Assembly (NCBI GenBank): GCA_004352715.1
Contig: SCFE01000105.1
Location: forward strand, 316,914-380,913
Length of the DNA stretch: 64,000 nt
Source of the DNA: Hofstenia miamia
Taxonomy: Eukaryota; Xenacoelomorpha; Acoela
Reading direction: 5' to 3'
Shown here: piece after piece, positions 47,533 to 60,859 of the stretch
How the letters are laid out: each line of letters opens with the position of its first letter
Numbering within the stretch: position 1 is the first letter of the stretch
Position numbers and translations under genes: made by a program
The notes under the pieces: model-generated
The model's database searches: none
The model's input: the letters and a program-made list of their open reading frames with translations, nothing else
What the model was told of the DNA's origin: nothing

Positions 47533-48100
47533 TTCATTAGATCTTTAAAATTTCTGAGAATTTTTGAAATTACAACTTCACTTAGAGACTTGCTAAAGTC
47601 ACAAAATTTTAGAGTTTAGGGTTATATTTGGGGTTAAGGTTAGAATATTCCAAGTAAATTAGGTAAGTGAAATATCAAATTCACAAATCCACTGAATTTT
47701 TTAATTTCACAATCTTACTTTAACCTGCTACAAGTTTTGTACTTGCGGGGTAATGAAGTATGCATATAGTCATATATTTATTTCAAATATTGCCTAAATT
47801 TCAAAGAATTGAAATCCTACGAAAAATTCATTTTGGTAGAGAAAGACGTTTATGGTACTCAAACAAATAGCTTGGGTTATACTTTGCGGTGAGGCATGAG
47901 CCTAAAAGGAACAACCCGTAAAACTGAATAGTAAATAGTATACAAAACAATTCAAGCCAAGAAAATTCCATGCCCAGTATAAATCAATCGTAGATATCTA
48001 TTTAAACTCTTTGCAACGTAACAATTGGTCTTCATGAACCATGAAATGCAGTAATAATTGCAAAAAACGTATATAACTATACAAAAATATAAATGTAAAA

Positions 48101-48107
48101 TTATATA

Positions 48108-48143
<36 letters not shown>

Positions 48144-48239
48144 NNNNNNNNNNNNNNNNNNNNNNNNNNNNNNNNNNNNNNNNNNNNNNNNNNNNNNNNN
48201 NNNNNNNNNNNNNNNNNNNNNNNNNNNNNNNNNNNNNNN

Positions 48240-48270
<31 letters not shown>
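48101..48270. repeat. (AT)n microsatellite containing a 96-N gap
   Basis: AT repeats on both sides of Ns at 48144-48239. Confidence 0.95.
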
Positions 48271-48275
<5 letters not shown>

Positions 48276-48572
48276 TACCATATTTGAGCATCAGAAATAC
48301 TTAAAGACGAATTTATTTTATTAATTAGGCAACGGCTAATTATTTTTAAACTGATGACTACATGTATTTTATTTTTGCATGTGTACAAAATTATCGCACT
48401 TTTTATTGTATGCTAAGTCATTAGTCTTCACTTAATAGATTTGTTAAATTAATTTGTATATATACAGGTTACCAGATTAAGTTTAAAATTCGTACAGACT
48501 ATTATGTGTATCGATTTTCAAAGTTTAACAAGGTTAATTGAAGGCTCTCAATGGTAATTTTGATTATCTTAA

Positions 48573-48577
<5 letters not shown>

Positions 48578-48609
<32 letters not shown>

Positions 48610-48789
48610 TCTTTTTTTTAATGTATAAATATCACTACATCGATTGTGAAAAATCAAAATCAATTATTGTGAAATAACAGCTACCAAATGTAGTTCATTG
48701 TAAATTGATTAACCGCATTATCGCTGTAATTATTTAAAATTTTATCCATTCAAATCTCATGTAAAGCGAAAAAATGAAGAGATTAAAAC

Positions 48790-48822
<33 letters not shown>
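48578..48822. repeat. Two further (AT)n tracts
   Basis: Tracts at 48578-48607 and 48793-48822, within 700 bases of the previous one. Confidence 0.9.
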
Positions 48823-48823
<1 letters not shown>

Positions 48824-51563
48824 TGTTCTTTTTCAAATGCGAGTACGTGCTCCCTATCAATTTTTTCAAATTATAACTGATTATAGAGTACATCTAGTTT
48901 TAAAATTAGTTGCAATTAAAATAACTATCTCCACAATAACAATAAATTCCATGTGATTCCCTACATAAACTTGTCTGCAGATGACAATTGACACATCGTT
49001 ACAAGTGATAAAAGAGGTTCTTGCATCTGATTGCTCTATAGAATATTGGGACATTTCCAGCATTGCTTTTAACGCTTAAATACACCGCACAACAAATTTT
49101 TAGTCTAAATTTAATTAGTTGAAACGGAAATTAAATAACAATTCAAATTGGCAGCTTTTACTTTGTTTGCTGAAAATTATTTTAAACAAAAGCCAACTCT
49201 AAATATAAGCCGATGTCTTTCTTCATTAAACTCAATTCCTTCCACCTTTAGCTTCCGCAAGATCAATCAATGAATCCATCCGACAATAACTTCGTACTAA
49301 TTTCTTTACTAAGTTCTTTGTCATCATAAAATGCATGACATCTGCAAAGTTGCAATGAATTAAGCAATGATCTATATGTAAGATGTACACAAATAGGCCT
49401 TCAGTGCTCACAATTTTTCATTGGCCTTCTGTTTGTTGAATTTAATAATGTGAAATAGTTCATTCATGCCCATTAGGTTCGGACAGCAATGTTTCAAAAT
49501 CAACATTCTTGCAATGTTGATAGCCCAGAATCAGTCCCAGAAACCCCTAATATTAAAACTATTTGGTAATTGTGTATTGTAGTCGTTTATATTTGGAGTC
49601 CTGAAGTCTGTGTAATAGTATACATTTAATTTATATGCTTTCCAAATAATGTATGCTTAGTGTTGCAAATGGATCGACGTCTTATGATAAAATTACACAA
49701 ATTCAAAATAGACAGAAATAAAATTAAAATTTAGTTGCAATAAATTACTGAAAAATTGTTTTGGGGATATGGGGGCAAACATTTTTTTAGCTAGCCTCAA
49801 TCTTTCAAAAAATATCAAATCTCAAACTTAACTAATGGTTTACAAAACTTGACATTAGTGAGGATAGTGATTAAGTTGCAAAGTTTTATTATAATTTTAT
49901 GTACATTTCTAGAACGAAAAATTCTCATATGTAGTATCATTTCAAAAATCGGTAAATCTGCGTAATCTCAATCTTAAATATCAAGATGCATCCAAATTTT
50001 TCATGAAAAATTTAATAAATAATTACACCAAGAAATTTCAAAATTGATTACAGAGACGTGAATGATGGAATTTTCAATCTAATTTGATTTTGAGGTTATT
50101 ATAAAGTATGAAGAAATAGCGAATTTGTTGGAAGATTTTTATTCCACTATCAAAATCTCTATCAAAATTACAATTACTTTCACGTAAAATTGTGGAAAGT
50201 TGAGGGATATGTGAAAACCACCTTAAATTTATGGTAAATCAACCGCACAAAGTACATTCCGACATGGCTTTTTATATTTACAAAGTATTTTTAAGATTAT
50301 ACCCAAGGCGTCCTATATATAAGACAATTAATCAAATCAAAACTCGTTTCAAGTTTCATCAGCGGGTTTCCCGGTAAGCTATTATTGTTTATGTATTTTG
50401 CCCAAGCTTAGCCCAGTCTCAATGACCGGCCATACCGTTAGCGTATCATTCCATTTTATTCCCAAAAATGAATCAATTTATTAAATATTTTGTTACTTAA
50501 CAGAATTACAGCATAAATGTAGAACTGATTTGCGAAACTTTAAAATGTATTCAATATTGGCTAATTGTTTGAATTTTTTTAACTGAAGTTCAACTGGACT
50601 TAAGACCCGTCGTCGTTTATGTCATATGCCTACGAATATTATAAAGAGAGATCAAAGAAATAAGTAGGTTTTGTTATAAAGTTATTTTCAAATTTATTCA
50701 TAAATCGGTCTGTGATAAAACTTTTGTCTTTTATCCAGTTAACGATTTTAATTTGAAATCAAAGAACTCATATATTACGCATTAATATAAAATTGTCCTC
50801 TGTTTGTACTAAACCGCCTTTCCTTAGAATCGAGGCATTATATAGGTAACTGCGATAAACGCGACTACGATGCGAGGAATTGTCATTTTCTTTCTATTCC
50901 CATTAAACCTCTTTAATAATTTTAACAATGTTGTCCGTCCTTTTTTAAATTTCGAAATCAATGGACATTTGATTAGTACTTACACTGCTTTGATGTTCAA
51001 GTAATTGGAACCTAGGAAAACCTAACTTAAGATGTTTTGTTCAAGAAAAAACTATTACTAGAATGTTCAGTTTGATTAGGCTTGATCGATGTACAAGGTG
51101 CATGCACCTCAGCAAACTGCTAATGCAGATTTTAAAAGAGACGTTGAGAGTTTAAGCAATATTTTTTAAATTCATCCCAAATGTGCGTGAGACATTGACA
51201 TGAAAATTCAATAACTGGTCATTTCCACTATTGGAAATGCATAACTGCTTAGGTAATTCATCAATGACAAGTCCATATTTTCAGAATTTTGGCTTAAAGC
51301 TGTCATAATTTACAAAGTTTGCATTTGGTTTCACGACCAATTTAATGCGGTCTCTTTTACAAAATTGAAATGTTGAATTAAATTGCTTGTGAGTAGCTTG
51401 GATTCTTAGTAGAATTTTTTTTTACTTTGAAAAGATAGTCAGTGTTTAGAATATTAAAAGAAGAAACATCGTCTAAAAGGCCTATTTCCAGAATATTTCA
51501 AATGGTGCTCCAATAAATTAAACAAGGGCTTCGATCCAAATATCAGACAGAGATTGATAACAC

Positions 51564-51992
51564 CAGGGCTTCGGAGCAGGACCACATATGAAGCTACTCC
51601 AGTTCTCGCTCCGGAGCACATTTTTATCAAATGTCTAGCTCCAGCTCCTACTCAGGAGTTGTTGGACACCAATGGCTTCAGCCTCTGCTCCGGCTCCATT
51701 ATGATTTGGTCTACATATACTCACAAATACGAATATTTGCTAACTTATTGATCATTTTCAAATTTTAGCGAATTGTTTTCAAGAATTTTTATACATTTTT
51801 TGTAACATCAAGATTTTGTGGAACAAAATCAACTAATAAAAATAGCTTTTCAAAAAATACTTTGGAACTGGAGCTGTTCCATAAACATATGGTTCCGGCT
51901 CCATACTCCTGCTCCACCGGCATTTTAAATGTTTCTCCAGCTCCGAGGATAATATTCAGCTTCGTGGCTCCGATTCCAGCTCCGAAACTCTG
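51564..51992. mobile_element. hAT-D: 429-bp non-autonomous hAT with GGAGC arrays
   Basis: Left end CAGGGCTTCGGAGCAGGA and right end, inward, CAGAGTTTCGGAGCTGGA match at 15 of 18. A perfect 8-bp duplication GATAACAC flanks it (51556-51563, 51993-52000). Both arms carry many GGAGC or GCTCC words (about ten on the left, about ten on the right) that may be transposase-binding sites; the middle is AT-rich and has no gene. Confidence 0.85.
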
Positions 51993-54929
51993 GATAACAC
52001 TGTTTACGACTGTTGAGATAATTTTCTATGTTGTATATTTCTCTATTAAAATTTATGATAATTTGACATGGCAAGGTGTGATGTAAATTCGATTCTGCAC
52101 ATAACAAAAAATGTAACATAACGTATCATAAACAAATTCAATCTAACGAAGCAAACTAATAACAAACTGTTTAAGAAAATATTCGCGTCATGCCTGTCCA
52201 CCACAAATAAAGGGTATATTCAAATTGACTTAAAAAAATCCCTCACCAAATATTTTCTGTATATGTCTGCTTTTTGTATTCATTTTGAACTATTTAAATT
52301 TGTGATGATCATGGACAATAATGCTTTACTAATAAAAAATTATTGAAAGTATCATTTTTTATTATTTTAAAAAATCATACTTTTTAATCATATGGACACA
52401 TGCTTTGAAAATATGCCCTACAAAAGGTGCTGTATTATTTTAAAATACTGGTTATCAATCACATGCAATGACCATGACGATTAACGTCATACCGAGATTT
52501 GAATTAATGGCGTACAATGCGGCAAACACCATGTGCTGAATCTTTAAAAGAAATCTTAATTTAATAAGCACTGACAGTGTAATGGTTCACATTTCTTTTG
52601 TTTATAATTTACAATAGAGTCTAGTCGTTATTCATGTTTCTTTATATCATTCAAATCTTCTGCCCGAGTGAATTACAGTCAATTATTTAGAGCTTTATGT
52701 ATAATTGATCATACAGTCACTTTGCCTCAATATGGTTTTAGTAAATTAAGATAAACCAATGCAGCTTTATATTATATTCACAGAGTCAAGTTTCATTGCT
52801 GAATGGATGATGCAAATGAAGGATTGGACAGTTAATTTACACTAACGATAGTGTGTCACATTTCATAACCTAAAGAAATACCCGATATAGTGAATTAATA
52901 GAAAAAAGGAGAACGCATTCGCAAGGCTAATTCTTAATATATTTAATAAGATTAATGAAAACTTTCTTGTAAAAGAAATTACACTGCCCAAAGCATTTAA
53001 CACACAACAAAGCAATCGCAGACTGCAAATGCCTCTTCCAAATATCATGAGGCTATGTATAGATAAGTATTGGACTGAATTTGCAATTAAAATTTTTCTG
53101 GAAGCTAATTTTTAACTCACGGATTATACACGTATTTCAAGTAATAATACAACATTTTTAGTGGATACCTAAGGCTAAGTAACCTGAAATAATTTATCAT
53201 TTGTGATTGCCGATGTATCATAAAACAGATGATTTAAGTTTGATTTCCTTGAATAATTCATTAATTACATTAACATAAAATGTAACCAATAGTTATATGA
53301 TGGATCAAGCAATGCCATCTAGTGGATAAAATACAAAAAATTAGAATTTTGAGATTGATATGCCTGATTTGAATTGATTGTCTGTCAGGAACGGACCCTG
53401 CTGAAAATTAGGAGATGCTGTCTTATTCTGCTGAAATTTTAGGGAGGATTCATCACAATATACGAAATATATTGAAAGCAAATCAAAACAAAAATGTAAA
53501 ATTGCTAATTTATAAGTAAGATTAAGAAAAATGATTGGGGAGATGGTGCTATAAAGCCCTTCCTATATCATCGTGTGTTAAGTTTACGAAGTCATATGGG
53601 CTAAATATAAGTATAAATAATGAAAATTGTTATTGATTGTTTTTTAATTTCCATTGAAATTTCACTTTGTAGCTTCATAAAAGTTATTACTTGAGAATTT
53701 ATCATTAACTATACACAAGAAACACCTTGTGCGAGTATGTTTTATTAGTAAATTTCAAAAAATTATTGAAATATATATAAAACTTTTCTTCAGATAATTT
53801 TTGAAAAAATTCGTCCACAGCTGCATTTGTTCAATTTGAATGGTTCCTGAGCATATGGATCTCTTGTGGATTGGATTGAATATGAATCGGAAAAAAAATC
53901 CATCCACTGCAAGTCTGATATTCAAACAAAGAAATAGACGCAATTTTGGTCATACTAAAATAGTGGACATTGGAAATATAAAAAGGAGCTACTCATTGAT
54001 TATATTGATAGTACAGTGCACTTTTTAAATTTAACCAGAAACTTTTTACAACTATGATCGTACTCAGCATTAAACACGATTTACTAAGCTTCCAAAAGGG
54101 TAGTTGGAAATGCAGCCATATTAGAGTTGAACACGAATGCTTAAGGCAGACGCATTTCCCAACAAACGTTGCTTATATGTATAAACTCAAAGTAAACTTA
54201 TTGTACACACCAAAAAATTTTTACATTTCACAGCGTATGTCTTCTAATGATTCAAATTAAACAATACTCTTCTGTTAATTGACTTTCGAATGAATTAACT
54301 ACATAGCTTAATGGTGTAAAGATAATTTCTTTTTTTGGATGCATTATGCCATTAGTTTGTCAGAATGGAATGTTTTGAGTTGCTAATCTACTATCCACTT
54401 TACTGTTGCTCTAATTTTCCAAATAATATAAAATATTGAGATTTTCTTTACAAATTTTGCAGTTACATCTATCTTTATTGAACATTATATTTGTTTTATT
54501 TTAAATCTTTTTTAGAAAGATTCTTGTGTATTATGTTGGAATACGTTAACCATATTCACTAGTTCCATGATGTTTTAATTTTTACCTTTATAGAATGATA
54601 TAATTGAACGAGTGTTATAAATGTAAATTTTTCTTGATACGTTGAAATATGTGCAATGCTCCTATTTGTTGTAATTTTGATTCTCAATTCTTTTGCAACT
54701 CCACATATAATTGATTGTTCAGATATATTTTGAGTATTTACATAATTTCATAAACTTCTTTAGTTCACCTCGCTTTTCTTTAACTCTCATTTCATGTGTG
54801 GTAAATATATTTTAATTAAACAAAAAGGGTTGTTGATCTTTGTATGTCTTGGATGTGCTGACAACCAGTTAAGGTAGCTTTAATTTGGTTTTTTCGCTTC
54901 AAGTTTTAATTTGCTATAATTATGGAATA

Positions 54930-54932
<3 letters not shown>

Positions 54933-54965
<33 letters not shown>
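54933..54965. repeat. (AT)n microsatellite
   Basis: AT repeat bounded by TTCATAT on both sides. Confidence 0.9.
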
Positions 54966-54969
<4 letters not shown>

Positions 54970-55577
54970 TATATATCAATGCCGCCATAAGTAAATCTTA
55001 AATTATTATGAAAGTACAATTCATTTAATATATTTGGAAAACTTAACATCATAAATTCCTTTTTACACTTTGGAAAACCTATTATCTGGATATCGTTGCC
55101 TTTCGTAGAAAACTATTCTGACCATCTCGGCCAAATTATTTTTCAATTTAAAAATATAGATATTTTACTTCTAAAATATCCAATGCTTAAAGTCACATAC
55201 ATTCTAATTGCTGGTTGTCCAATTAATATGTTTTAATGTTTTTCCTCTAATATATTCTTTAAAGTAATTACATTTTAATATAAATTGTATAGTTCAAGTA
55301 TAAATTTTGCGCTTTTTCGCTGATTGAAACTTTCGAAGAATATCATCATAGTATAGATTTAGATAGTACTATATAGCAAAATTTCTTATTTCCGAATATA
55401 TAAGAAAGCTTGATATTATATCAAATATATTAATAATATATTAATATTATCTACAGTACTATCTTGAAGTTGAAGCCACCTATCTTATAAAATCTTAATC
55501 ATCTTTAATGAAACTTATGATTCTTTTAGTAAGAGGAACCAATGTTCTGCTTAAACATTTACTTCTGAGTTGATCCA

Positions 55578-55578
<1 letters not shown>

Positions 55579-55609
<31 letters not shown>

Positions 55610-55694
55610 NNNNNNNNNNNNNNNNNNNNNNNNNNNNNNNNNNNNNNNNNNNNNNNNNNNNNNNNNNNNNNNNNNNNNNNNNNNNNNNNNNNNN

Positions 55695-55727
<33 letters not shown>

Positions 55728-55736
55728 AGAAATGAA
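55579..55736. repeat. (AT)n microsatellite containing an 85-N gap
   Basis: AT repeats flank Ns at 55610-55694. Confidence 0.95.
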
Positions 55737-56069
55737 AATTCACACACATAAATTCAACCAGTTTGGATAGATATAGGCTATCATCATCAGCAAAAATCGT
55801 GGTAAGACAATTAACATACGTTTTATATGATGATGCAAAAAGAGATCTTAAAATATTTCAAGATGTTAAATTCATTTTCTCTATTTAATAGTTTACTTTT
55901 ACGTAATAATTTGGTACCTGTGTAGAAGAAATATTACTAAAACTCTGAAAGATTCATAGATGCAGAACACCTCATTTGATAATGACATTATCTAATGTTC
56001 TCACTGCTTGTTTATTTCCAGTAAACTATATAATGCAAAACAATTGAAATACTTAACATATTAATTTAG

Positions 56070-56462
56070 GAATATTATTCTAATCCAGAAAGTGAAGATG
56101 GTTTAACTCTCCAGTTGCAGTGGAAACATCCTATAGTTTGGAAAATTAAATCGTTTATGGTCTGGACTCCTTGGTATGCTGTAACAGTCATATGCACCAT
56201 GCTTCTCACCCTAGCAGAAGCCATCAACGTCTCTAATAAAGTAAAAACAGTAGCCACTGGACCCAAGCCCTGGAAACAAAAACACGAAAGTCATGAAAAC
56301 AACAACACAGCTATCGCAAACAATGACCTTCTATACAACAAAGACAGCATTCCAAGAGAGCTTCGACCCACTTTTGAGCAAATATTTGCAAAATTAGAGC
56401 ATCTTGATATCTCCATTTCCGGGCCCTCCTGCTACAACAATTCCCAAACAAAATTTAGCTAA
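56070..56462 (+). CDS. Exon 5 (terminal) of the five-exon gene
   Basis: The acceptor ...TTAATTTAG is at 56069. The exon opens in phase 0, as exon 4 requires, and runs 130 codons to TAA at 56460-56462. It begins EYYSNPESEDGLTLQLQW, then KHPIVWKIKS and a strong membrane segment (FMVWTPWYAVTVICTMLLTL, model residues 284-303). The remaining 80 or so residues are polar: GPKPWKQKHESHENNN, then RELRPTFEQIFAKLEHLDIS. Tryptophans and positive charges before the membrane segment suggest an interface helix. A polyA signal lies 300 bases on. This is clearly a protein-coding exon; the family is not recognised. Confidence 0.65.
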   Translation, partial: EYYSNPESEDGLTLQLQWKHPIVWKIKSFMVWTPWYAVTVICTMLLTLAEAINVSNKVKTVATGPKPWKQKHESHENNNTAIANNDLLYNKDSIPRELRPTFEQIFAKLEHLDISISGPSCYNNSQTKFS

Positions 56463-56764
56463 ATTTCTTCCTCCTAGTGAATCCAAAGGTCGCTTTTACA
56501 CAAAACACTCATTCTGCTTAATTTGTGTTGAGTTCTCACGGTTATATGGGTTTGCATAGATTTGGCTGAATTCATTTTCTATTCAAGTTTCTCCCGTTCT
56601 CAGAGAGAGAGAGAGAGAGAGAAAGTTTTGAAAAAGAGAGAGAGTGCATGTGTCAATAGGTGTATTAACTTTTGCTATGTTTGTCGAATTTCTTTTAATT
56701 GTGGTCTGTACATGTATTTATATGAAATCACTGAAAATAGATTTTCACAAATATATTTTACTTC

Positions 56765-56770
56765 AATAAA
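56765..56770 (+). terminator. PolyA signal AATAAA of the five-exon gene
   Basis: AATAAA 303 bases past the stop; the 3' UTR before it includes a GA-rich tract at 56599-56643. Confidence 0.45.
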
Positions 56771-56839
56771 AAATTTTATTAAAACTTTGATTTAAGGCAT
56801 TAGTTAAGAAATATGGATTGAGCTATCTTAAATAATAAA

Positions 56840-56951
56840 TGCTACGGTTAGCAACAGCAGTTACAAAATCACGTCACCTCCCTAATTATCTCGGGTGGTT
56901 AGACGTGCGATTCTACCAAAATGTGACCAATCACATATTCTAACCGTAGCC
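56840..56951. mobile_element. Small inverted-repeat element, related to the one at 57922
   Basis: The ends GCTACGGTTAG and CTAACCGTAGC are perfect inverse complements. Read in reverse, its right end (GGCTACGGTTAGAATATGTG) matches the left end of 57922-58046, and both share CGCACGT and AAAATGTGA words. No clean duplication is asserted. Confidence 0.55.
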
Positions 56952-57921
56952 TAAAGGGCATTTCTAATTCGCCAAAGTATGAAACTAAACTTTATATTTT
57001 TCTACCTCTGCTAACTAACGAGTTTGGACATTGATATTGTTAAAAACACAAAAACGATTATTAAGCGACAGTCGCAATAATATTCTGTGAATTAACGTTT
57101 GGTAGAATGATTAGTCATACTTCTTACATTTCTAACATCTAAGGGGTAGTCTGCTATGGATTGTTTTTGTATTATAGGAATCTTCTGATACTGTTTCAAC
57201 ATAGACATATAAGTTTATTATATGGTAATAAATAAATATAACTTGAAATATACTCACATATCTTTTGGATAACAAAAATGGAATTAACTTTATTATATTT
57301 TCTAACATGTGCATAAACTAAAAATCTGAAAGAGTAAGAAATAAATTCCACGATTAATTGCACATTAAGCATTGAAATAGGTCTTAGTACACGATACTGA
57401 AAACTTTGATACAATACTATTTTAATCGGCTTTGTTTGGTTTTAGACATTTCTGATCTGTTTCAATATTAAAACATTGAATGCCCCTGGATTTACTTTCT
57501 TATTCAGTGCAGAGAAACCATTTAAAAGTTTTATGTTTTTCAAACTACGTTAATAACCTGGTTGTTAAGCATAGTAATGTCAAAAACACTTACTACTTAA
57601 TTTTCTGAAACTAAGCAATAGAAAGAATAAAAAATGCTATAAACAGAATGAGATCTCATGCGCCATGTAATATTTCATAAAATATTGCTAAGACAAGTTG
57701 GTTTGGAAAAATTGATTGACACTAAAAAAGTTGCAAGTTATTGAACTCTGGAACATTTAAACTATCCAGAAAAAAACTAAAGTAACGCATTTCTAGACAT
57801 CTCATTGTTGAATGAAAGGCGTACCAATGCCTGCTTAATATGTGATCTGTAACGAAAATTATAACCCGAGCATTATAGGAAAACGTTATATAGACAGATG
57901 AATCTGCCATTGAATTGCTTA

Positions 57922-58046
57922 GGCCACGGTTAGACTACGTGATTGGTAGCAAGAAATGTTATCGCTACTTCCTCCGTGGTTACACGTGCGATTTTATCAA
58001 AATGTGATAGATCACGTGTGACTAATAACATAGTCTAATCGTGACC
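57922..58046. mobile_element. 125-bp MITE with TTA duplication
   Basis: Ends read inward GGCCACGGTTAGACTACGTG and GGTCACGATTAGACTATGTT. TTA flanks both (57919-57921, 58047-58049), as in PIF/Harbinger elements. Confidence 0.65.
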
Positions 58047-58049
58047 TTA

Positions 58050-59150
58050 GATTAAGGCGGCGAGACAAAATGTACAGCTGGTGATTGGCAATAACTACAT
58101 GCATAAAAAAAGAAAACTATACAAGTAGATGGGCTTGTTTAACTCGAAAAAAGTAATTAATGAATTATGCATGTTAGCTATTTTATATAGCTAAAATAGC
58201 AAAAATGGTCCATTGGACAATCGCTGTTTCATACGGGATTTACTGAAAAACGGGTGTCAATTAAAGATTAAAGCGATAATTAAAATGTTTGAAACTAACT
58301 AAAAACATAATCTTAAAGTGACGTAGTTGTTTCACAGGTGCTTGCATTTGCTGATAAAACGACTAGAATACCATTAGTGGTAAATAGAGAATGTTCGTGT
58401 CGCTTCCAAATGCATTCGAGGTCCATGTTATAGATGAAATCTTCAAGCATGTTTGGAGAACCTTTAGTTAAGGCGATTCACCTAAGAACTCAATGGCTAT
58501 TGAAATGTGTGTTTTTGACTACATCCTCGTTGGAGATGGCGTTTATGAGTTTTGAATTAATCTAGTGATTCAGAATAAACAGCAAATGAGCGACCATCAC
58601 CACATAGGATCACTTGGTCGTTAAACGTGCAAATCAACATTTACATCAATCTTAGATTTACAAATCATTATTAGATTGGTCTTAGGTTTATAGATACAAA
58701 ATTACATTGGTCTTAAGTTATGTATATCAAACAAATATATTAAAATCAGGTAGATAGAGAGGAGATGAAGAGAAGGGATATGGCGAGTTTAGTAATTTTA
58801 ATGGTGAAGATAACTGTGGTGGAGTTCTTGCAATAATTGCGCAAGCAGTGCAAAGAGCTAAAACAATCCCCAAACGGATCAAATTTCCTTCCTTGCCATA
58901 TTTGTTGTTGTTTTCAATTGAATAGCTAATCTATTCGCAATCTTTGTGAGTGTTTTCATAAATTCAATACCTCCATGAACCATAAGGTGTTACAGCAATT
59001 GGAAGACATTCCAAGCCAAGCTCTGAGTGATCCATAAAACCAATTAAATTTGTAACATGTACGCAAATTTATTGTAAGTTTATAGCATCCATGCTAATTT
59101 AAATAATATTTTAAAAAAGCTATTGAATGGAAGCATAATAATAATAAGAG
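58050..59150. other. Non-coding stretch
   Basis: No gene or repeat I can support. Confidence 0.4.
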
Positions 59151-60545
59151 TAAAAAAACAATTTACTTGCCAAAAAGTTACAGATAAAATAAAATATAAA
59201 CAAATCTAGAGCTACAACAATAATAAACACAATATATACTAATAATAAAAATCAATTTTTGCATGAATGTGTTCAATATTGGATGTACGTTTCAAATTCA
59301 TGAAGTGTGTTGCTGTCTCCGAGTGTAAATTGTTTTATGAGAAGTGATTTTCTTAGTTTTTTTCTAAACTTTCGGAAATTATAAACTATTCGCGTTTCAT
59401 AGTCCAAATTATTCCACAATTTTATTGATACGTGATGAACATTATAAGAATTTTTATCTAAACACAGAAATTTTTGCGATCGCTCTTTGAATTTAATTAG
59501 TCCTTTAGGAAGAGAAGAGATGTTTGTAGAGATTTGAATTTAAAAAGGATAGATAGCATATGCATATGAATTTGATAGAACGGAGATAATATTTTATATT
59601 TATTACTATATACTGATGCTTCGTCATGATTTTTTTTATGCGCCAATTAAATGTCATTGATAGAAATGAGACAAGCAGAATGCATTTATCAGTTGTTTAT
59701 AATAATTGCTTGATATTACATTGCGTAAGCGATAAGGATATCTAATGCCTGCAGTCAATTTTTGAACCATATTCAGTAGAACTTTTTCAAATTTTAATTC
59801 ATTATCTATCTCACCTCCTAAATATCTTTAGTTCTATATGACTTATTAGGTTTCTTTTTGCCTTCGGTGAGAAAATTATAAAGTGTTTTTTAAATATTTA
59901 GTTTTAGTTATTTGTTTGTAAAATAATTGTATATTTTTTCTATATTTGCTGCTTGGAGGTTTTTGTAGCATCAAAAGCATTTTTTGCAGTACTTATTAGG
60001 CATGTGTTGTAGGCATATTTATAAATTTCGGTATGTTTAACATCTTTTATTATATCACCCCACGGTCATTCGTAATATACCTGAATTTTTTACTTTTTAA
60101 TATTACACGCTACTGTCTATTTTATAAGAAGTTCATGATTAAATTTATTGAAGTATCACCAAAATTATGAGCTTATCTTGCAAAATATCAAAATTCATGA
60201 AATTGAAGGCCTTCTTAAATCTAATAATGGGACAACTGAGATATATTAGACTTTATTTGTTGAGTAATTGATGGAATTGTTTCTTGGGTGCTATGGCCAT
60301 TGCAAAACCCAAATTGTTTATGTGATGGGATGTTTTCGGATTTTAGGAATGCGTTTATTTGAATATACAGGAGTTTTTCAAAGAGTTTGCTAAAAGGATG
60401 TGTAACACAAATGGGTCTATAGTTTTTTGCATTTAGGTTGTCACCTTTTTTTATATATAGGAGTTATATCTAATTTTTTAGTATGTCGGGAAATTCACAA
60501 TCCATAATATATTGATTAAATGCGATTAATAATTGTTCTCCAAAA
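59150..60545 (-). mobile_element. LINE B copy 1, decayed
   Basis: The minus strand carries remnants of a Jockey/CR1-type polymerase: KKGDNLNAKNYRPICVTHPF near 60430 (the NYRPI block), HKQFGFCNGHSTQE near 60310, and the C-terminal TLGDSNTLHEFETYIQ near 59310. Many indels. It reaches further 5' than copy 2. The 3' end runs into short TAA-rich sequence near 59145. Confidence 0.75.
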
Positions 60546-60636
60546 ATATAAAAAAAAAGATTAATAATAAATAATTGTGATATTATAAGAAGCGATTGAT
60601 TTGTTGATATAAAGTTTCTTAACAGTGTTATCTAAT

Positions 60637-60638
<2 letters not shown>

Positions 60639-60692
<54 letters not shown>
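60639..60692. repeat. (TAA)n / LINE B copy 2 tail
   Basis: About 18 units; on the element's strand (ATT)n following its 3' UTR. Confidence 0.95.
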
Positions 60693-60859
60693 CAAAGCAA
60701 ATTTATTGCTTAATGTATACAAAATTCTACAAACTAACACATGACAAAAGAAAAATAAAATATAAGCAAATAAATTACTACAAATTAATATGTACAATAT
60801 ATAATTATATATTATTATAATAATATAATCAATGTTTGTGTTAATGTTTGTGCAGGTGC

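Larger units (their letters stand above)
46183..56069 (+). other. Intron 4 of the five-exon model
   Basis: GTAGTT to ACATATTAATTTAG. Contains a Tc1 relic, several (AT)n tracts and a small hAT element. Nothing else is supportable in 48830-51550 and 52001-54930; at 53795-53940 broken frames (IIFEKIRPQLHLFNLNG) look like a decayed coding segment of unknown origin. Confidence 0.45.

Noticed and set aside
47952-48388. IYIYIY-rich frames (also 55495-55749, 32002-32256, 48774-48956)
   Set aside because: Direct products of (AT)n microsatellites.
53840-54028. LLWIGLN word, considered as C-type lectin
   Set aside because: Seven residues only; the disulphide cysteines and WND-type motif are missing and the frame is one of three equally broken ones.
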